This document shows positions 14,101 to 21,822 of a stretch of 41,475 bases of DNA, in pieces. The DNA lies in the IMG/VR virus record IMGVR_UViG_3300047586_000013, positions 1 to 41,475 of that record. One strand, 5' to 3'. Every line of letters begins with the position of its first letter. Positions within the stretch are counted from its first letter, which is position 1. The DNA comes from a virus. The position numbers and the translations under genes were made by a program. The notes under the pieces were generated by a model. The model was not told where the DNA came from, did no database searches, and saw only the letters and a program-made list of their open reading frames with translations.

Positions 14101-16018
14101 CGCACGCCTTAGCCGCTTCCGTCGAGGTAGCCGTGGCCGCCGTACTCACTGCCGTATCTGCTATCGGTGTCGTATGCGTCGCTAATGTCGTATTCGTTAT
14201 ATCGCGTTGATCGTTCGCGGTTATTAAAGTTGAATACTGGTCGGTAGATATGCCGTACTGTTGTAAAGAGATGTTAACACTATCTTGTATCTGTGAATTA
14301 AGGCTGTCGAGTTGATCGTTCATTAACTTAAGATAGTTAGGGCCCCCACTGAGGCCGCTTAACGGTATCACGGCTTCCGGTCCCGCATCGGCGAGTACGG
14401 CCAACATCTCATTAGTAACGATACCGCCGTGCTGCATATACTTTAGTTTCGAGGTATCGAGGTTCGGGGAACCGAGGCCGGTACTAACCGGTTGTCCGGT
14501 AGACGGAACGATAGACGTGCCGCTCGGGACTACTGCGGCTGCGGCGTCCGCCTTTGTCTGCTTTACCGATGCGGCTGCCTGATCGGAGGTATATTTAAGG
14601 TATAAGAATGCGGCGGCTAATATGGCGAGTTCTCCCGCGAGTGCGACCATAGAACCTTCGGCTATAACCGCCGCGTCGCCCGCGGCCCCAATACCGCCCG
14701 CGGCAGTATCGCCGGCTGCGCCTTCGGTTACTAACGCGCCGCTCGCGGTTGCAGATTCCCCGGCTAATGTCGTATCTGCGCCGCCAGTTATTCCTAGTGC
14801 TGTGGTTAACGTGGTAAGACCGCCGAGAACGGTAGTTATCGCCCCACTCATAACTGTCCAGGCTGTAGTGAGTATTGGTATTCCCGCGGCTAGTATTCCC
14901 ACTGCGATACCGACATCCTGAACCGGCTTTGGCAATTTACTAAACCACGTTACCGCGTCGCTAACGATTTTAATAACTGGGGTCATCGCGTCTAAGAAGT
15001 TAGATAATATTGTTATAAGGGTGGTACCAAGCGGTGCGAATGCGAGTTCGGCTTTATTCTTAAACTCGTCAAGTTTTTGCCCGAACGTTTTAGTTGCGTC
15101 CGCGGTGGAATTTATCTTACCGGGTGAGTTCGCCATATCATTCATTAACCCGGCCCATTTATCCCGCGTTTCCTGGCTTGCGTTAGCAAACTTCTCTACT
15201 TGGGTACCAAACTCCTTTATATCTGACGCGGTTACTTTATACGACGGGTCTTTAAGCCGCTCCATAAAGTTATTCCATTCAGTAGCCGCATCTTTACCAT
15301 TCTTGGCCGCGTTAATAGTTTCGGTATTAATCATAGCTACCGCTTGGCGAGCAGGTATCCCGGCGATAGTCATTTCACCCATCATAAGCGCCGTTTGTTC
15401 GAATGATAGCCCCGCGTCTTTCGCAGGTCCGGCGGCTTTAGCAAGTAGCGTCGCTAGGTCGGTAACACTGACGCCGGTATCTGTAAACAATGTATATAAT
15501 TCGTCGGCTTTACCCGACATTTGGTCGGCAGTAACCCCCCACGCGATAAACGACGACGTGAGACTATCGATATCCGACTTAACATCCGTGCCGGTTATAC
15601 GGGACAAGTTAAGCATCTGCGTTGTAAAACTTGTAGCAAACGCGTCGGCATTACCCTTAATCTGCGTTAACCGGTCGTTAACCTCACCTATCGCGGTTGC
15701 TACCTGGCTAAAGCTTTCGGGTACGTTAGCCGCCACGGTATCAAACCGTTGTTTTAACTCATCGAGTTTCGTACCCGTTGCGCCGGTTACATTCTGTATC
15801 TGCGAATAAGCCGACTGAACGTCTAACCCGGACTTTATCGCCGCAGCCCCAATAGCTACTATAGGAACGGTAACGGTGGCGAGTCCAATATTACTAAGAT
15901 TACCGAGCGATGATTGTAACCCCGAAACCTCGCCCTTCGCCGTCGCGACGGCTGCCGTAAGGCCGGACGGGTCGCCGGTAATCTTAACCATTAATTCCGT
16001 TAACGTTGTCGCTACCAT
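11147..16018 (-). CDS. Tape measure protein with internal glutaredoxin-like domain
   Basis: The protein has 1623 aa. Residues 1 to about 330 are the phage minor-tail/tape-measure core (ITGDPSGLTAAVATAKGEV; GLSFEQTALMMGEMTIAG). A hydrophobic stretch lies near 375-420. The motif GGIVTNEM...DAGPEAVIPL, normally near a tape measure C-terminus, appears at about 530-555. A variant, GGIATKAT...EAGAEALLPL, appears near 1526-1553. Between them are a Cys-rich Gly/Ser stretch (CGCG...CSGGSC, about 638-665), a glutaredoxin-like domain (about 782-858) with C790-E-Y-C793 and a STPGVILPSG loop, and a CWIC site at about 906. It sets tail length and is ejected into the host. The redox insert is unusual. Confidence 0.9.
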   Translation of the reverse strand: MVATTLTELMVKITGDPSGLTAAVATAKGEVSGLQSSLGNLSNIGLATVTVPIVAIGAAAIKSGLDVQSAYSQIQNVTGATGTKLDELKQRFDTVAANVPESFSQVATAIGEVNDRLTQIKGNADAFATSFTTQMLNLSRITGTDVKSDIDSLTSSFIAWGVTADQMSGKADELYTLFTDTGVSVTDLATLLAKAAGPAKDAGLSFEQTALMMGEMTIAGIPARQAVAMINTETINAAKNGKDAATEWNNFMERLKDPSYKVTASDIKEFGTQVEKFANASQETRDKWAGLMNDMANSPGKINSTADATKTFGQKLDEFKNKAELAFAPLGTTLITILSNFLDAMTPVIKIVSDAVTWFSKLPKPVQDVGIAVGILAAGIPILTTAWTVMSGAITTVLGGLTTLTTALGITGGADTTLAGESATASGALVTEGAAGDTAAGGIGAAGDAAVIAEGSMVALAGELAILAAAFLYLKYTSDQAAASVKQTKADAAAAVVPSGTSIVPSTGQPVSTGLGSPNLDTSKLKYMQHGGIVTNEMLAVLADAGPEAVIPLSGLSGGPNYLKLMNDQLDSLNSQIQDSVNISLQQYGISTDQYSTLITANDQRDITNTTLATHTTPIADTAVSTAATATSTEAAKACGCGSSSGASGSAGAGSGASACSGGSCPAAASNNNTAAVNDNTAAQTQATDATQALIGYQLSTTPLSTTSVPASLGVTQAALIGVGSMYSTPMTASGPTGASTGGNATEAGWGVTQPGGGNSTAVTGNSTSPVNANGSLVMPAVTVLRQAGCEYCDQIEQQLTAAGIPYTTLDINTSAAGAADAKKFGLTSTPGVILPSGQYLADTSGVGDMVSAIKSVQAGYKAQATIPPDFGPGNTTLANATAANVTGNATIKSYPAQPSWYTGKCWICETDASRAAILAAGPNNAADTTTTLGGGLSVLGGVGSDVMGAIKSGIDSFLNPTSPASGKSGNTALIAAPMEIGTAVGSAIGNVDWGTIGNTLGTSIMSAPSVVSGGVDWLTNALGLTQPEMNARGAGTSQVPTPGGLLDPNGPYAAITTPLNTIAQVLSPSMGPLAQLILGSPNWTGAGARDSTGTPTGMLGIETPITSNPIYKAITEPIENLLNAAPSKSPGAGNINVETFPTAGPAFENALFPGLPALTQTVGAATNLLDNISPTSIAQGFVNAIDPTHFVASTVLGSILNPSRGYITGTDSGQLGTGAAEATSAQRPASYGPEGYQNVGSQSVVGPLGLGADVYGKTIAQVLGLGGQKAQDTQMWEGMTQGIGKPGNSPLSMIVDPIVGLIDWATGGTATKAGAIGTMSAHGGNEMARGESTPVDWGKTDQLVGMKTSADNINKEIGAMQSDYKAGNTGLAGVYKEAVSQVAYAGKLNTQFKAQDALTVLGNNYLTSMGLHLDQFGNILNQNNKLIESADATVNAGLIAQTAEFKNLQSQEATLAAQVWSAQTGAGLNADQAGYVGSMGSDLSGATGNFGSWLDSSGYGAQLPASTNPQAEGQAGINAAKGLLGQEGGIATKATMRIFGEAGAEALLPLTKLQPMINDAVSSAIQSVTQSQQVNSTASSKGRHVVYNINVSGIKSDEIVKTIMKKLKMQSLLEYGGGAPPW

Positions 16019-16021
16019 TTA

Positions 16022-16249
16022 TTACACCCAATCATCATCCATACCGGGCGGCATCGGCGGGGCGTTCCCACGTTGCGCCGCTTCCCGTTCTTCCGAATCC
16101 CGTTTCATATCTTCCGCTTCGAGCTTCAGGTACATCATCCATTCTGTCAGCTCATACGAATCAATCCGTTGTAGCATCTCCCGTACGGGCATATGGAAGA
16201 TATTGCGCGCCAGCGAAAAACAAAAGCGCCGGAACGTATCTGCTTCTAG
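16022..16249 (-). CDS. Tail assembly chaperone GT extension (-1 frameshift)
   Basis: This open frame of 75 codons has no start of its own. It is entered from the chaperone gene by a -1 shift at 16249-16255. Its product contains MPVREMLQRIDSYELTEWMM, very like the T part of phage G/GT chaperones, then a charged tail ending GMDDDWV. It stops 4 nt before the ATG of the tape measure. The fusion would have about 204 aa and recruit tube subunits to the tape measure. Confidence 0.85.
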   Translation of the reverse strand, partial: LEADTFRRFCFSLARNIFHMPVREMLQRIDSYELTEWMMYLKLEAEDMKRDSEEREAAQRGNAPPMPPGMDDDWV

Positions 16250-16635
16250 TTTTTTTCCGCCTCGTCCTCGCTTCCAACGGTCATGCCGGATAGTTCATTT
16301 ATAACACCGGCTAACTTATCGAGCGGTGCCGCATTATGGTTAAGGAGTAGTTCCCTATCAAGTTCTTTAAACAACTTCTTACCCGTAGTCGGATCATATG
16401 CGCCGAGGATAACGGTATCTGCCGCGGTTTGCTTGGAGGTCATCTTACCGTCTACTCTAAACGTGCTCAACTTAGACAAAGCCGCGCGCTCTAGTCCAGT
16501 AAGATTTCGGCATTCTACGGTACCCCATCCCCATTCGCTAACGTCTACTAATTCGCTGCGTACATCGTTCGCGTTTAATATTCGGTCGCGTAGACTCATA
16601 TTGGAATCTACTTTCGTCGCTTCTTTTTCTACCAC
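16246..16635 (-). CDS. Tail assembly chaperone (G-like)
   Basis: The protein has 129 aa. It lies between the tube-like proteins and the tape measure, where G-like chaperones always lie. WGWGTVECRNLTGLERAAL is a typical early segment. The last codons GAA AAA AAC TAG contain the slippery heptamer A AAA AAC. Most ribosomes stop here, giving the short chaperone; a fraction should shift to give the GT fusion. A second ATG at residue 13 (MSLRDRIL) is an alternative start. Confidence 0.82.
   Translation of the reverse strand: MVEKEATKVDSNMSLRDRILNANDVRSELVDVSEWGWGTVECRNLTGLERAALSKLSTFRVDGKMTSKQTAADTVILGAYDPTTGKKLFKELDRELLLNHNAAPLDKLAGVINELSGMTVGSEDEAEKN
16249..16255 (-). promoter_or_regulatory. Programmed -1 frameshift slippery site
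   Basis: A AAA AAC lies in frame directly before the TAG stop. Slipping back one base continues with CTA GAA GCA into a 75-codon frame. This is the canonical X XXY YYZ form. Confidence 0.85.
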
Positions 16636-16647
16636 GTTTTATACACC

Positions 16648-16667
16648 ATCATCTAATCGTAGATGAT
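16648..16667. other. Hairpin between tube-like and chaperone genes
   Basis: ATCATCTA-ATCG-TAGATGAT is a perfect 8-bp stem with a 4-nt loop. It overlaps the stop of the 224-aa gene; a second overlapping palindrome (CTAATC/GATTAG) uses the same bases. Without a T run it may be an RNA-processing or attenuation element. Confidence 0.45.
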
Positions 16668-17341
16668 TAGGATTGAGAAATACATCGCCCATCCGCGTCA
16701 ATATCGCCGCGGAACGCTATTGTTTCGTCGGTAAGCCCTTCGATAACCTGTTTAAGCGCCACGCTGTCGACTTTTACCCACATAAACATCGACCAATTAG
16801 CGGAGATATACAACTCTAGAGCGAATTGCACGTCGCCCGTAAGTTCGGTTAGGAAGAACTCGGTTATAGGCGCCGTAAACGCTACCTCATCGGGCGCGAA
16901 GAACGTGCCGATAGTACCGCTCAACTGGTTAATAACGCGCTGGTTTGACTGATACGGGGGCGCTAGATTAAACGCGGTCGTATCAACAACTTTCGGCTTT
17001 ATACTCATACTAAAATCGTGTGCGTAGAGTAACGCCGTCATTGACCGTGCCTTACCACTCATCGTAAACGGTTCCTTCGTAGCGTTCGACGTCGACATTG
17101 TTAACGTTCCCGTAAGTCGGTTCGACGTGAACGTACCGAGATATCCGGATATCGGCGTTATCGCATACGTCGGATCGAGGACGTAGTTATGCGTCGCCTT
17201 AGAATAGCACCCATCGGTAAGTTGATACACTAGGTGCGTCGCCGGGTCGAGGTTCGTCATCGCGGCATTGGTAAGTGTCGTCGTCGCCGTATCTCCGACG
17301 TATAGAACTGCGTGGTGCCCTTCGGTGACTGTTGCAGTCAT
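16667..17341 (-). CDS. Tail structural protein (tube-like)
   Basis: The protein has 224 aa, beta-rich. The C-terminal half (TGDVQFALELYISANWSMFMWVKVDSVALKQVIEGLTDETI) has the late-strand pattern of tail tube subunits, and position just before the chaperones supports a tail role. The N-terminal half (LVYQLTDGCYSKATHNYVLD) is unfamiliar. It could be a minor tube or tail-sheathing protein. Confidence 0.5.
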   Translation of the reverse strand: MTATVTEGHHAVLYVGDTATTTLTNAAMTNLDPATHLVYQLTDGCYSKATHNYVLDPTYAITPISGYLGTFTSNRLTGTLTMSTSNATKEPFTMSGKARSMTALLYAHDFSMSIKPKVVDTTAFNLAPPYQSNQRVINQLSGTIGTFFAPDEVAFTAPITEFFLTELTGDVQFALELYISANWSMFMWVKVDSVALKQVIEGLTDETIAFRGDIDADGRCISQS

Positions 17342-17357
17342 TGTTTTACCACGCCGA

Positions 17358-17777
17358 TTATGTTATGGTTACGGTACCGTTGCCGCTAAAGCTGTAAGTT
17401 ACGGTTAGGAGTCCTTCCGGAGTGGCCGCGACGAGGATACTATCGACGACGACTTTCGCCACCACGTAGTACGTAGGCGTTGCGCCGAAGTAAATTTTAA
17501 GATATAGGTCGCTTGGAGTTGTATACGCCGTCCATATATCCGCCTGTCCCGCGTCATCGCGTGCCAGGAAGCCCTTAGCCGTAGCCTTTAGGTCTTTAAT
17601 TGCCTGCTTCTGCGCCACATATGTAGGCGCGGAGGCGGCGAATGCGGTTACATCAACGTTTTTACCGCTGAACGTAACGTCGACCGAGTTCATAAAGCTA
17701 ACGACGTCTGCGGGAGATGCCGTAGCGCCTGCCTTTAGTTGAATCGTCGGCCCAGTCTGAATGCCAGTATCTGCCAT
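17358..17777 (-). CDS. Tail tube-like protein A
   Basis: The protein has 139 aa. The order is a short N-terminal strand, VDVTAFAAS, DLKATAKGFLARDDAGQADIW, then YYVVAKVVVDSILVAATPEG and a closing strand. This matches the neighbour at 17807-18226 at the same positions (VVVTDFTIKTAPKDA). The pair looks like a duplication of a siphovirus tube subunit. Which one forms the main tube cannot be told from sequence. Confidence 0.65.
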   Translation of the reverse strand: MADTGIQTGPTIQLKAGATASPADVVSFMNSVDVTFSGKNVDVTAFAASAPTYVAQKQAIKDLKATAKGFLARDDAGQADIWTAYTTPSDLYLKIYFGATPTYYVVAKVVVDSILVAATPEGLLTVTYSFSGNGTVTIT

Positions 17778-17806
17778 ATTTTTATTTCACCTTTTTTGTA
17801 TTCTAT

Positions 17807-18226
17807 CTACGAACCGCGACTTACGGTCCCCGTGCTATTCGCGGTTATACTAAACGTAATCGCATCCTTTGGGGCCGTCTTAATAGTAAAGTCGGTCACG
17901 ACGACTTGCGATTTAACATAATACGTGGTATAGCCATACGAGAGTTTAAAGCATAATGCCGCCCCGTTGACCACGTTATCCATAACGAGTTTCTGTCCGG
18001 TGGTATCCCCGTAATAATCGAAGAAGCCGCCCGCTGTAAAGTTAGCGTCCATTATCGCCTGATCTTTACGTATGTAGGTATCGCCGAACATCGTAGTATC
18101 TATATAGTTCGCCGTTTCGGTGACGCCTACCGTGTTTAACAACTGGACGGCGTTTGTATACGCCCCGCCAATCGTGGTATCCACGTTAAGCGACGTTAGC
18201 GCCGTGCTTGATATCGCTGCTGTCAT
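17807..18226 (-). CDS. Tail tube-like protein B
   Basis: The protein has 139 aa. Its core GFFDYYGDTTGQKLVMDN-VVNG and VVVTDFTI is shared with the C-terminal half of the protein at 26396-27172, and its layout with tube-like protein A. The N-terminus (GGAYTNAVQLLNTVGVTETANYIDTTMFGD) fits tube subunits of siphoviruses. It follows the tail terminator gene, the standard place for the major tail protein, so this is the best candidate for the main tube protein. Confidence 0.7.
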   Translation of the reverse strand: MTAAISSTALTSLNVDTTIGGAYTNAVQLLNTVGVTETANYIDTTMFGDTYIRKDQAIMDANFTAGGFFDYYGDTTGQKLVMDNVVNGAALCFKLSYGYTTYYVKSQVVVTDFTIKTAPKDAITFSITANSTGTVSRGS

Positions 18227-18242
18227 ATTTTTTATCCCATTC

Positions 18243-18650
18243 CTATTGATTTACATATGTCTCGAATTTCATAACGCCGTGCCAGTGTATGCCGTCGACG
18301 TCGCGCATATCGGTCGACATCGTATTATGTGTCCAGATGTGCGAGTATCCGGACACGGTAAGCGCCGCCCTGTCGAGTACGTCGTTTATATGCGATTGTA
18401 TCTCTTTGGTTTCTTTTGATCCTCGATACGTCGACCATATATCAAACGTGAACGTTACGCGCTGCGCCATCTTATGAAACATATCCCAGGGTACCTCGGT
18501 CGGCGTCCGGATAACGATGTATGGAAACGTGGGGTTTTCCGGCACGAAATCGTATACACGGTCGTCTATGTGTGCCGATAAACTACCATCGTCAACTAAC
18601 GCCGTTACCATAGCTAACTGAATCGGTAGTAATGATGATCCGCGCGTCAT
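18243..18650 (-). CDS. Tail terminator-like protein (DUF3168-type)
   Basis: The protein has 135 aa. IDDRVYDFVPENPTFPYIVI and the following FTFDIWSTYRGSKETKEI are characteristic of the DUF3168 tail completion/terminator family. It overlaps the HK97 gp10-like gene by 4 nt and precedes the tube genes, as in most siphoviruses. It would cap the tail tube for joining to the head. Confidence 0.8.
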   Translation of the reverse strand: MTRGSSLLPIQLAMVTALVDDGSLSAHIDDRVYDFVPENPTFPYIVIRTPTEVPWDMFHKMAQRVTFTFDIWSTYRGSKETKEIQSHINDVLDRAALTVSGYSHIWTHNTMSTDMRDVDGIHWHGVMKFETYVNQ

Positions 18651-18997
18651 GGTGTTGCCAATTTATCCCTTATACGATCGAGTGCCGCGTCCCGCGATTG
18701 CTCAAAGCCTGGTGACATGTAGGGTTGCGCGTCCATCTTATACGTCCCGAATTCGACATACGCGGCGTAATCGGTATGCGGTGCGACATCTACCTCGCGC
18801 TCGCTTACCGCTTCGGCGAGTATCGAAGAGCGGAGCCGGCCAGTATCTACCGGACAGAATTCCTTACACGCCGTTTCGATTAGTTTGCCGCCTTCTAAAA
18901 GCGCGTTCTGTAGTTTCCCGTCCTCGGCCATCGCGGCGATAATGGCTATCTTTAAATCGAAGTCGGCTCGTAGGAATTCGGAACTTATAAAGCTCAT
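18647..18997 (-). CDS. HK97 gp10-like head-tail joining protein
   Basis: The protein has 116 aa. CPVDTGRLRSSI followed by VAPHTDYAAYVEFGTYKMDAQPYMSPGF is the full HK97-gp10 family signature. It acts at the head-tail junction. It overlaps both neighbours by 4 nt. Confidence 0.88.
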   Translation of the reverse strand: MSFISSEFLRADFDLKIAIIAAMAEDGKLQNALLEGGKLIETACKEFCPVDTGRLRSSILAEAVSEREVDVAPHTDYAAYVEFGTYKMDAQPYMSPGFEQSRDAALDRIRDKLATP

Positions 18998-19365
18998 GTG
19001 TCGGCCCCGATCTCCTTACAGTATATCCACATAAAGACGTTTTTCGATTGCACGTTCTCGACCTGTAAAACATCGTAAACGTGTTCTTCGTGCTTTATAA
19101 TGCATTTAGGTGTTATCGTGATATCTTTGCGCCACCACGTAGTTATCGCATACAGCCCTTTAGTTCCTAACCCGCCGGCGATTATTACCTCGCCTTGTAG
19201 GAACGACCGCGTTCCGGTTACCTTTTCGACTGCGCCCCACGCGGAACCGATCATCGTTTCCGTCGTGGTTACGCCGCCGTAAGTATCCACCGTTTCGGTT
19301 ACCTCATAGAAATCGATACGGTCGCGGAACGTGTTAAAGGGCGTGGGTCCGCCTAACTTGGTCAT
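18994..19365 (-). CDS. Head closure / head-tail adaptor protein
   Basis: The protein has 123 aa. The N-terminal FRDRIDFYEVTETVDTYGGV and later GSAWGAVEKVTGTR match the phage head-tail joining (closure) family, a small beta-barrel that seals the portal vertex. Order and overlaps with the connector and the gp10-like gene support this. Confidence 0.8.
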   Translation of the reverse strand: MTKLGGPTPFNTFRDRIDFYEVTETVDTYGGVTTTETMIGSAWGAVEKVTGTRSFLQGEVIIAGGLGTKGLYAITTWWRKDITITPKCIIKHEEHVYDVLQVENVQSKNVFMWIYCKEIGADT

Positions 19366-19366
19366 A

Positions 19367-19930
19367 TCAGAACCATAACACGCGATACGGTTGTAATCGT
19401 TCGACTACCTTCTGCGGCACTTCGGTTATTTCCCCGCTGTTGAACCACCACGCCGCCGTTTCAGTTATAGCGAGTTTAATATCCGTTGGTACATCTTCGG
19501 CGTCGCCATACCCCGATATATACTCGAATATCATCGCATTATTCTGCCGCCGCGGTACATTCCATATCCTGCCGATCTTTAGGAATACGCGCCCTGGTTC
19601 ACTATATACGTCGGTTACGTATGTCGTGGGGTCCTGTTCGTGCGCGGTTCCGGCCCAATCGTAGGTATAGATAGACGTAATCGACTCGAGTGGCGGCCGC
19701 GGTAGTTTAATTACCTCGTCCGACATAATCTCGGAATCCTCGATCATATAATTCCACGTTGTATCGACAAACGAACGGCGCGTCCATTTCTCCGCCGCCT
19801 GGCGTGCTGCTACTGCATAGTCGTCGAGTACTACATCGTATTCGTCGGAGTCCATCCTGAGGTATGTACGAACATCAGAACCGGCGACCGGTTCTTCTAC
19901 CGGTCCGGTTAATAGTTTTAACATCCCCAT
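19367..19930 (-). CDS. Head-tail connector protein (gp6-like)
   Basis: The protein has 187 aa. VRTYLRMDSDEYDVVLDDYA then AARQAAEKWTRRSF is the classic start of the Phage_connect_1/gp6-like connector, and the PRPPLESITSIYTYD and AAWWFNSGE regions are also typical. It would form the ring under the portal. GGAT-type spacing and a short gap separate it from the upstream structural gene. Confidence 0.87.
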   Translation of the reverse strand: MGMLKLLTGPVEEPVAGSDVRTYLRMDSDEYDVVLDDYAVAARQAAEKWTRRSFVDTTWNYMIEDSEIMSDEVIKLPRPPLESITSIYTYDWAGTAHEQDPTTYVTDVYSEPGRVFLKIGRIWNVPRRQNNAMIFEYISGYGDAEDVPTDIKLAITETAAWWFNSGEITEVPQKVVERLQPYRVLWF

Positions 19931-19938
19931 AGTATAGC

Positions 19939-20412
19939 CTACGGATGTGGTATAGATATTCTACAAACGCCACCGAGCACGCTAAACTGATACGTAAATG
20001 TGCCGCCACCGCCTGTCGTTTCAGCGCCCATATCATGCCAGCATAATAGCGGCGAAGTCGATGCCGTTGCCGTATCCTTTAGTACTTCCATATACCGGAA
20101 CGGCCCCGCGCTAAAACCTGTCCACGCCACATCGTCGGCGTCGAACCTTAGGTATCGCGTGGTATCGGTTACCAGTGCCGCGGTAGGCGTCGCGAGTGCT
20201 TTAGTAAGCACCGCGTAGCCGCCACCGGCTGCGAGTTCCGCCGCTGATACGTCGCTATAGTGTGCGTGTGTGTACGTCGGCGCCGTATCTGATAGTATTA
20301 CCTTTACGTTGCCGGCGGTAACGTCCGTTACCCAATCGATATTTGTTAGCGCGACATAGGCTTGCGTCATATGAAGCAAACCATTTTCGTACCAATATCC
20401 TGATGTTGCCAT
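19939..20412 (-). CDS. Structural protein, unknown (capsid accessory?)
   Basis: The protein has 157 aa, rich in Thr, Ala and aromatic residues and predicted beta. It contains GNVKVILSDTAPTYTHAHYS followed by SDVSAAEL, a pattern seen in phage virion proteins with small jelly-roll or Ig-like folds. It lies between capsid and connector genes. It may be a decoration protein; no defining motif is visible. Confidence 0.5.
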   Translation of the reverse strand: MATSGYWYENGLLHMTQAYVALTNIDWVTDVTAGNVKVILSDTAPTYTHAHYSDVSAAELAAGGGYAVLTKALATPTAALVTDTTRYLRFDADDVAWTGFSAGPFRYMEVLKDTATASTSPLLCWHDMGAETTGGGGTFTYQFSVLGGVCRISIPHP

Positions 20413-20419
20413 TTATTAA

Positions 20420-20773
20420 TTACCTCTGAAATATAAATTTTAATGTTGAAGAAGCCGTTTGATTTACCGGTAGCGCGTTCGTGCCGCTTCGTATTGTAAC
20501 GTAGCGGAACGGCGATAGTAACGGGCCGGCGACGTTTAATACCTGCGTTTCTCCGGCTACTACTGCGCTGTTAACCTCGGTTCCGACTTCGTTGTATAAG
20601 TTTACATATGCGCCATCGATAGCCGTGGAAACCTGGTAGGTAATATGTGCGGCTACCCAATCCGCGGGTACGATAACGCCGATATCTTTAGCGCCGCCGC
20701 CGAAGTCCTGTGGTGCGGATAAACCGGTCGCCCCCGTTGGTATCTGTACGCTTACTTCCCATCGAAACGTCAT
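20420..20773 (-). CDS. Capsid-region beta protein, paralogue A
   Basis: The protein has 117 aa and starts MTFRWEVSVQIPTG. GGTGA lies just before this ATG and overlaps the stop of paralogue B. Segments IGVIVPADW, TYQVS, AYVNLYNEVG and FRYVTIRSGT align with the neighbour at 20778-21140, as does the FIFQR/FVFQR end. The pair results from duplication. They are possible capsid decoration subunits. Confidence 0.6.
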   Translation of the reverse strand: MTFRWEVSVQIPTGATGLSAPQDFGGGAKDIGVIVPADWVAAHITYQVSTAIDGAYVNLYNEVGTEVNSAVVAGETQVLNVAGPLLSPFRYVTIRSGTNALPVNQTASSTLKFIFQR

Positions 20774-20777
20774 CTTA

Positions 20778-21140
20778 TCACCGTTGGAATACAAACGTAA
20801 CTACGCGGTCTGCGCCCTGCGCTTGCGGTGCGCCGGTTAGCCCGCTCCTAACTTTTACCCATCGCCAGGGTGCGAGGTATGGCTGCGCCGTGTTAAGTGA
20901 ATATGCTTTACCCTGTGTCGGTGTTGAACTTGGCGCCACTTCCGCACCCGCTTCTGTATACAGGTCGGCGAACGTCCCGCCGTCGGTATCGCATACCTGG
21001 AAAGATAACGTCGCGGCCGTCCACGTTGCGGGCATTATAATACCCATACGTGAAGCGCCGCCGCTAAACTCGTATGCTGCCGATAACGATGCGCCACTCG
21101 CAATCGTAACCGGAACTGTCCATTTATATGGCGTGTATAT
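20778..21140 (-). CDS. Capsid-region beta protein, paralogue B, noncanonical start
   Basis: Homology with paralogue A begins before the first ATG of this frame (21047), at YKWTVPVTIASGASLSAAYE. No ATG, GTG or TTG is available there. The frame offers ATA at 21140, directly behind AGGAGGG, or ACG at 21134, 7 nt behind AGGAGG. The coordinates here use ATA. About 118-120 aa. The function is as for paralogue A. Start by a near-cognate codon, or an assembly error, should be considered. Confidence 0.55.
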   Translation of the reverse strand: MYTPYKWTVPVTIASGASLSAAYEFSGGASRMGIIMPATWTAATLSFQVCDTDGGTFADLYTEAGAEVAPSSTPTQGKAYSLNTAQPYLAPWRWVKVRSGLTGAPQAQGADRVVTFVFQR

Positions 21141-21174
21141 CCCTCCTATAGTTAAATAAAAGGAAAGAAGGCTA

Positions 21175-21663
21175 TTACGCCTTCACGGGTTCGCGGTCGA
21201 GTGCGTATTTTATGACGATACACGACATAATTTCGGTCTTAGTTCCGACGGTCGACTGTAACCGGACCCAACGTTTAGGGCCAATATACGTAAACGAGTA
21301 AACATTATCCTCGTCGTCGCTAGTCGTCATCGTAAGAACGCCCGTAGCCGCGGGAATCTTAGCCTGTGCGGTTAGTTCGGTCGCGGCCCCTGGCGTTGCG
21401 CCGTGCGCCCTAACGATTACGTCCGCTGCCGCGCAGATAGCGCCGGCATCTGTAACCGACGTATCGCTGTCGTACAACTGGAATACATAATCGGGGGATG
21501 CATCTGCGTTGTTAAAGTTCAGTAGGAACACAACACCCTCACATCCCTGCGTGTCCACGCTTGTCGTAGTAAACGCGGTATTAAATGCTGCCGTGTTCAC
21601 GCACGACGTAGGCCGCACCTTATTCTCTATCTGTAGTTTATGAATTAAGTCTTTCATTACCAT
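21175..21663 (-). CDS. Structural protein, unknown
   Basis: The protein has 162 aa. After MKDLIHKLQ the sequence is beta-rich with YVFQLYDSDTSVTDAG and SFTYIGPKRWVRLQSTV, which ends in a repeat of the pattern W-V-R/K-L/V also seen in the paralogue pair downstream. It may be a distant member of the same decoration family. The GCEGVVFLLNFNNADASPDY segment is typical of phage capsid accessory proteins. Confidence 0.55.
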   Translation of the reverse strand: MVMKDLIHKLQIENKVRPTSCVNTAAFNTAFTTTSVDTQGCEGVVFLLNFNNADASPDYVFQLYDSDTSVTDAGAICAAADVIVRAHGATPGAATELTAQAKIPAATGVLTMTTSDDEDNVYSFTYIGPKRWVRLQSTVGTKTEIMSCIVIKYALDREPVKA

Positions 21664-21667
21664 AATA

Positions 21668-21820
21668 TTATTTCTCCGTTTTTTGTGATTCGAAAGACGA
21701 AAGCAGCCGGTTTAATTCCTGTATCGCACCGTCATACATACCTATCGTTTGCGCGACTATACGCTCACGTTCGCATCTTAGGTCGCTGATACGGGTTTCG
21801 AGGTCTGCTTTCGTTATCAT
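21668..21820 (-). CDS. Short coiled-coil protein
   Basis: The protein has 50 aa, almost entirely one helix: MITKADLETRISDLRCERER then a second half DGAIQELNRLLSSFESQKTEK. The start follows the stop of the fibre-like gene by 2 nt. It could be a chaperone or scaffold for the neighbouring capsid-attached proteins. Confidence 0.5.
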   Translation of the reverse strand: MITKADLETRISDLRCERERIVAQTIGMYDGAIQELNRLLSSFESQKTEK

Positions 21821-21822
21821 AT

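Noticed and set aside
12612-15809. Long plus-strand frames opposite the tape measure (278 and 262 aa)
   Set aside because: They mirror the Ala/Gly/Thr-rich codons of the tape measure on the other strand, have no ribosome sites or recognisable domains, and lie fully inside a convincing gene.
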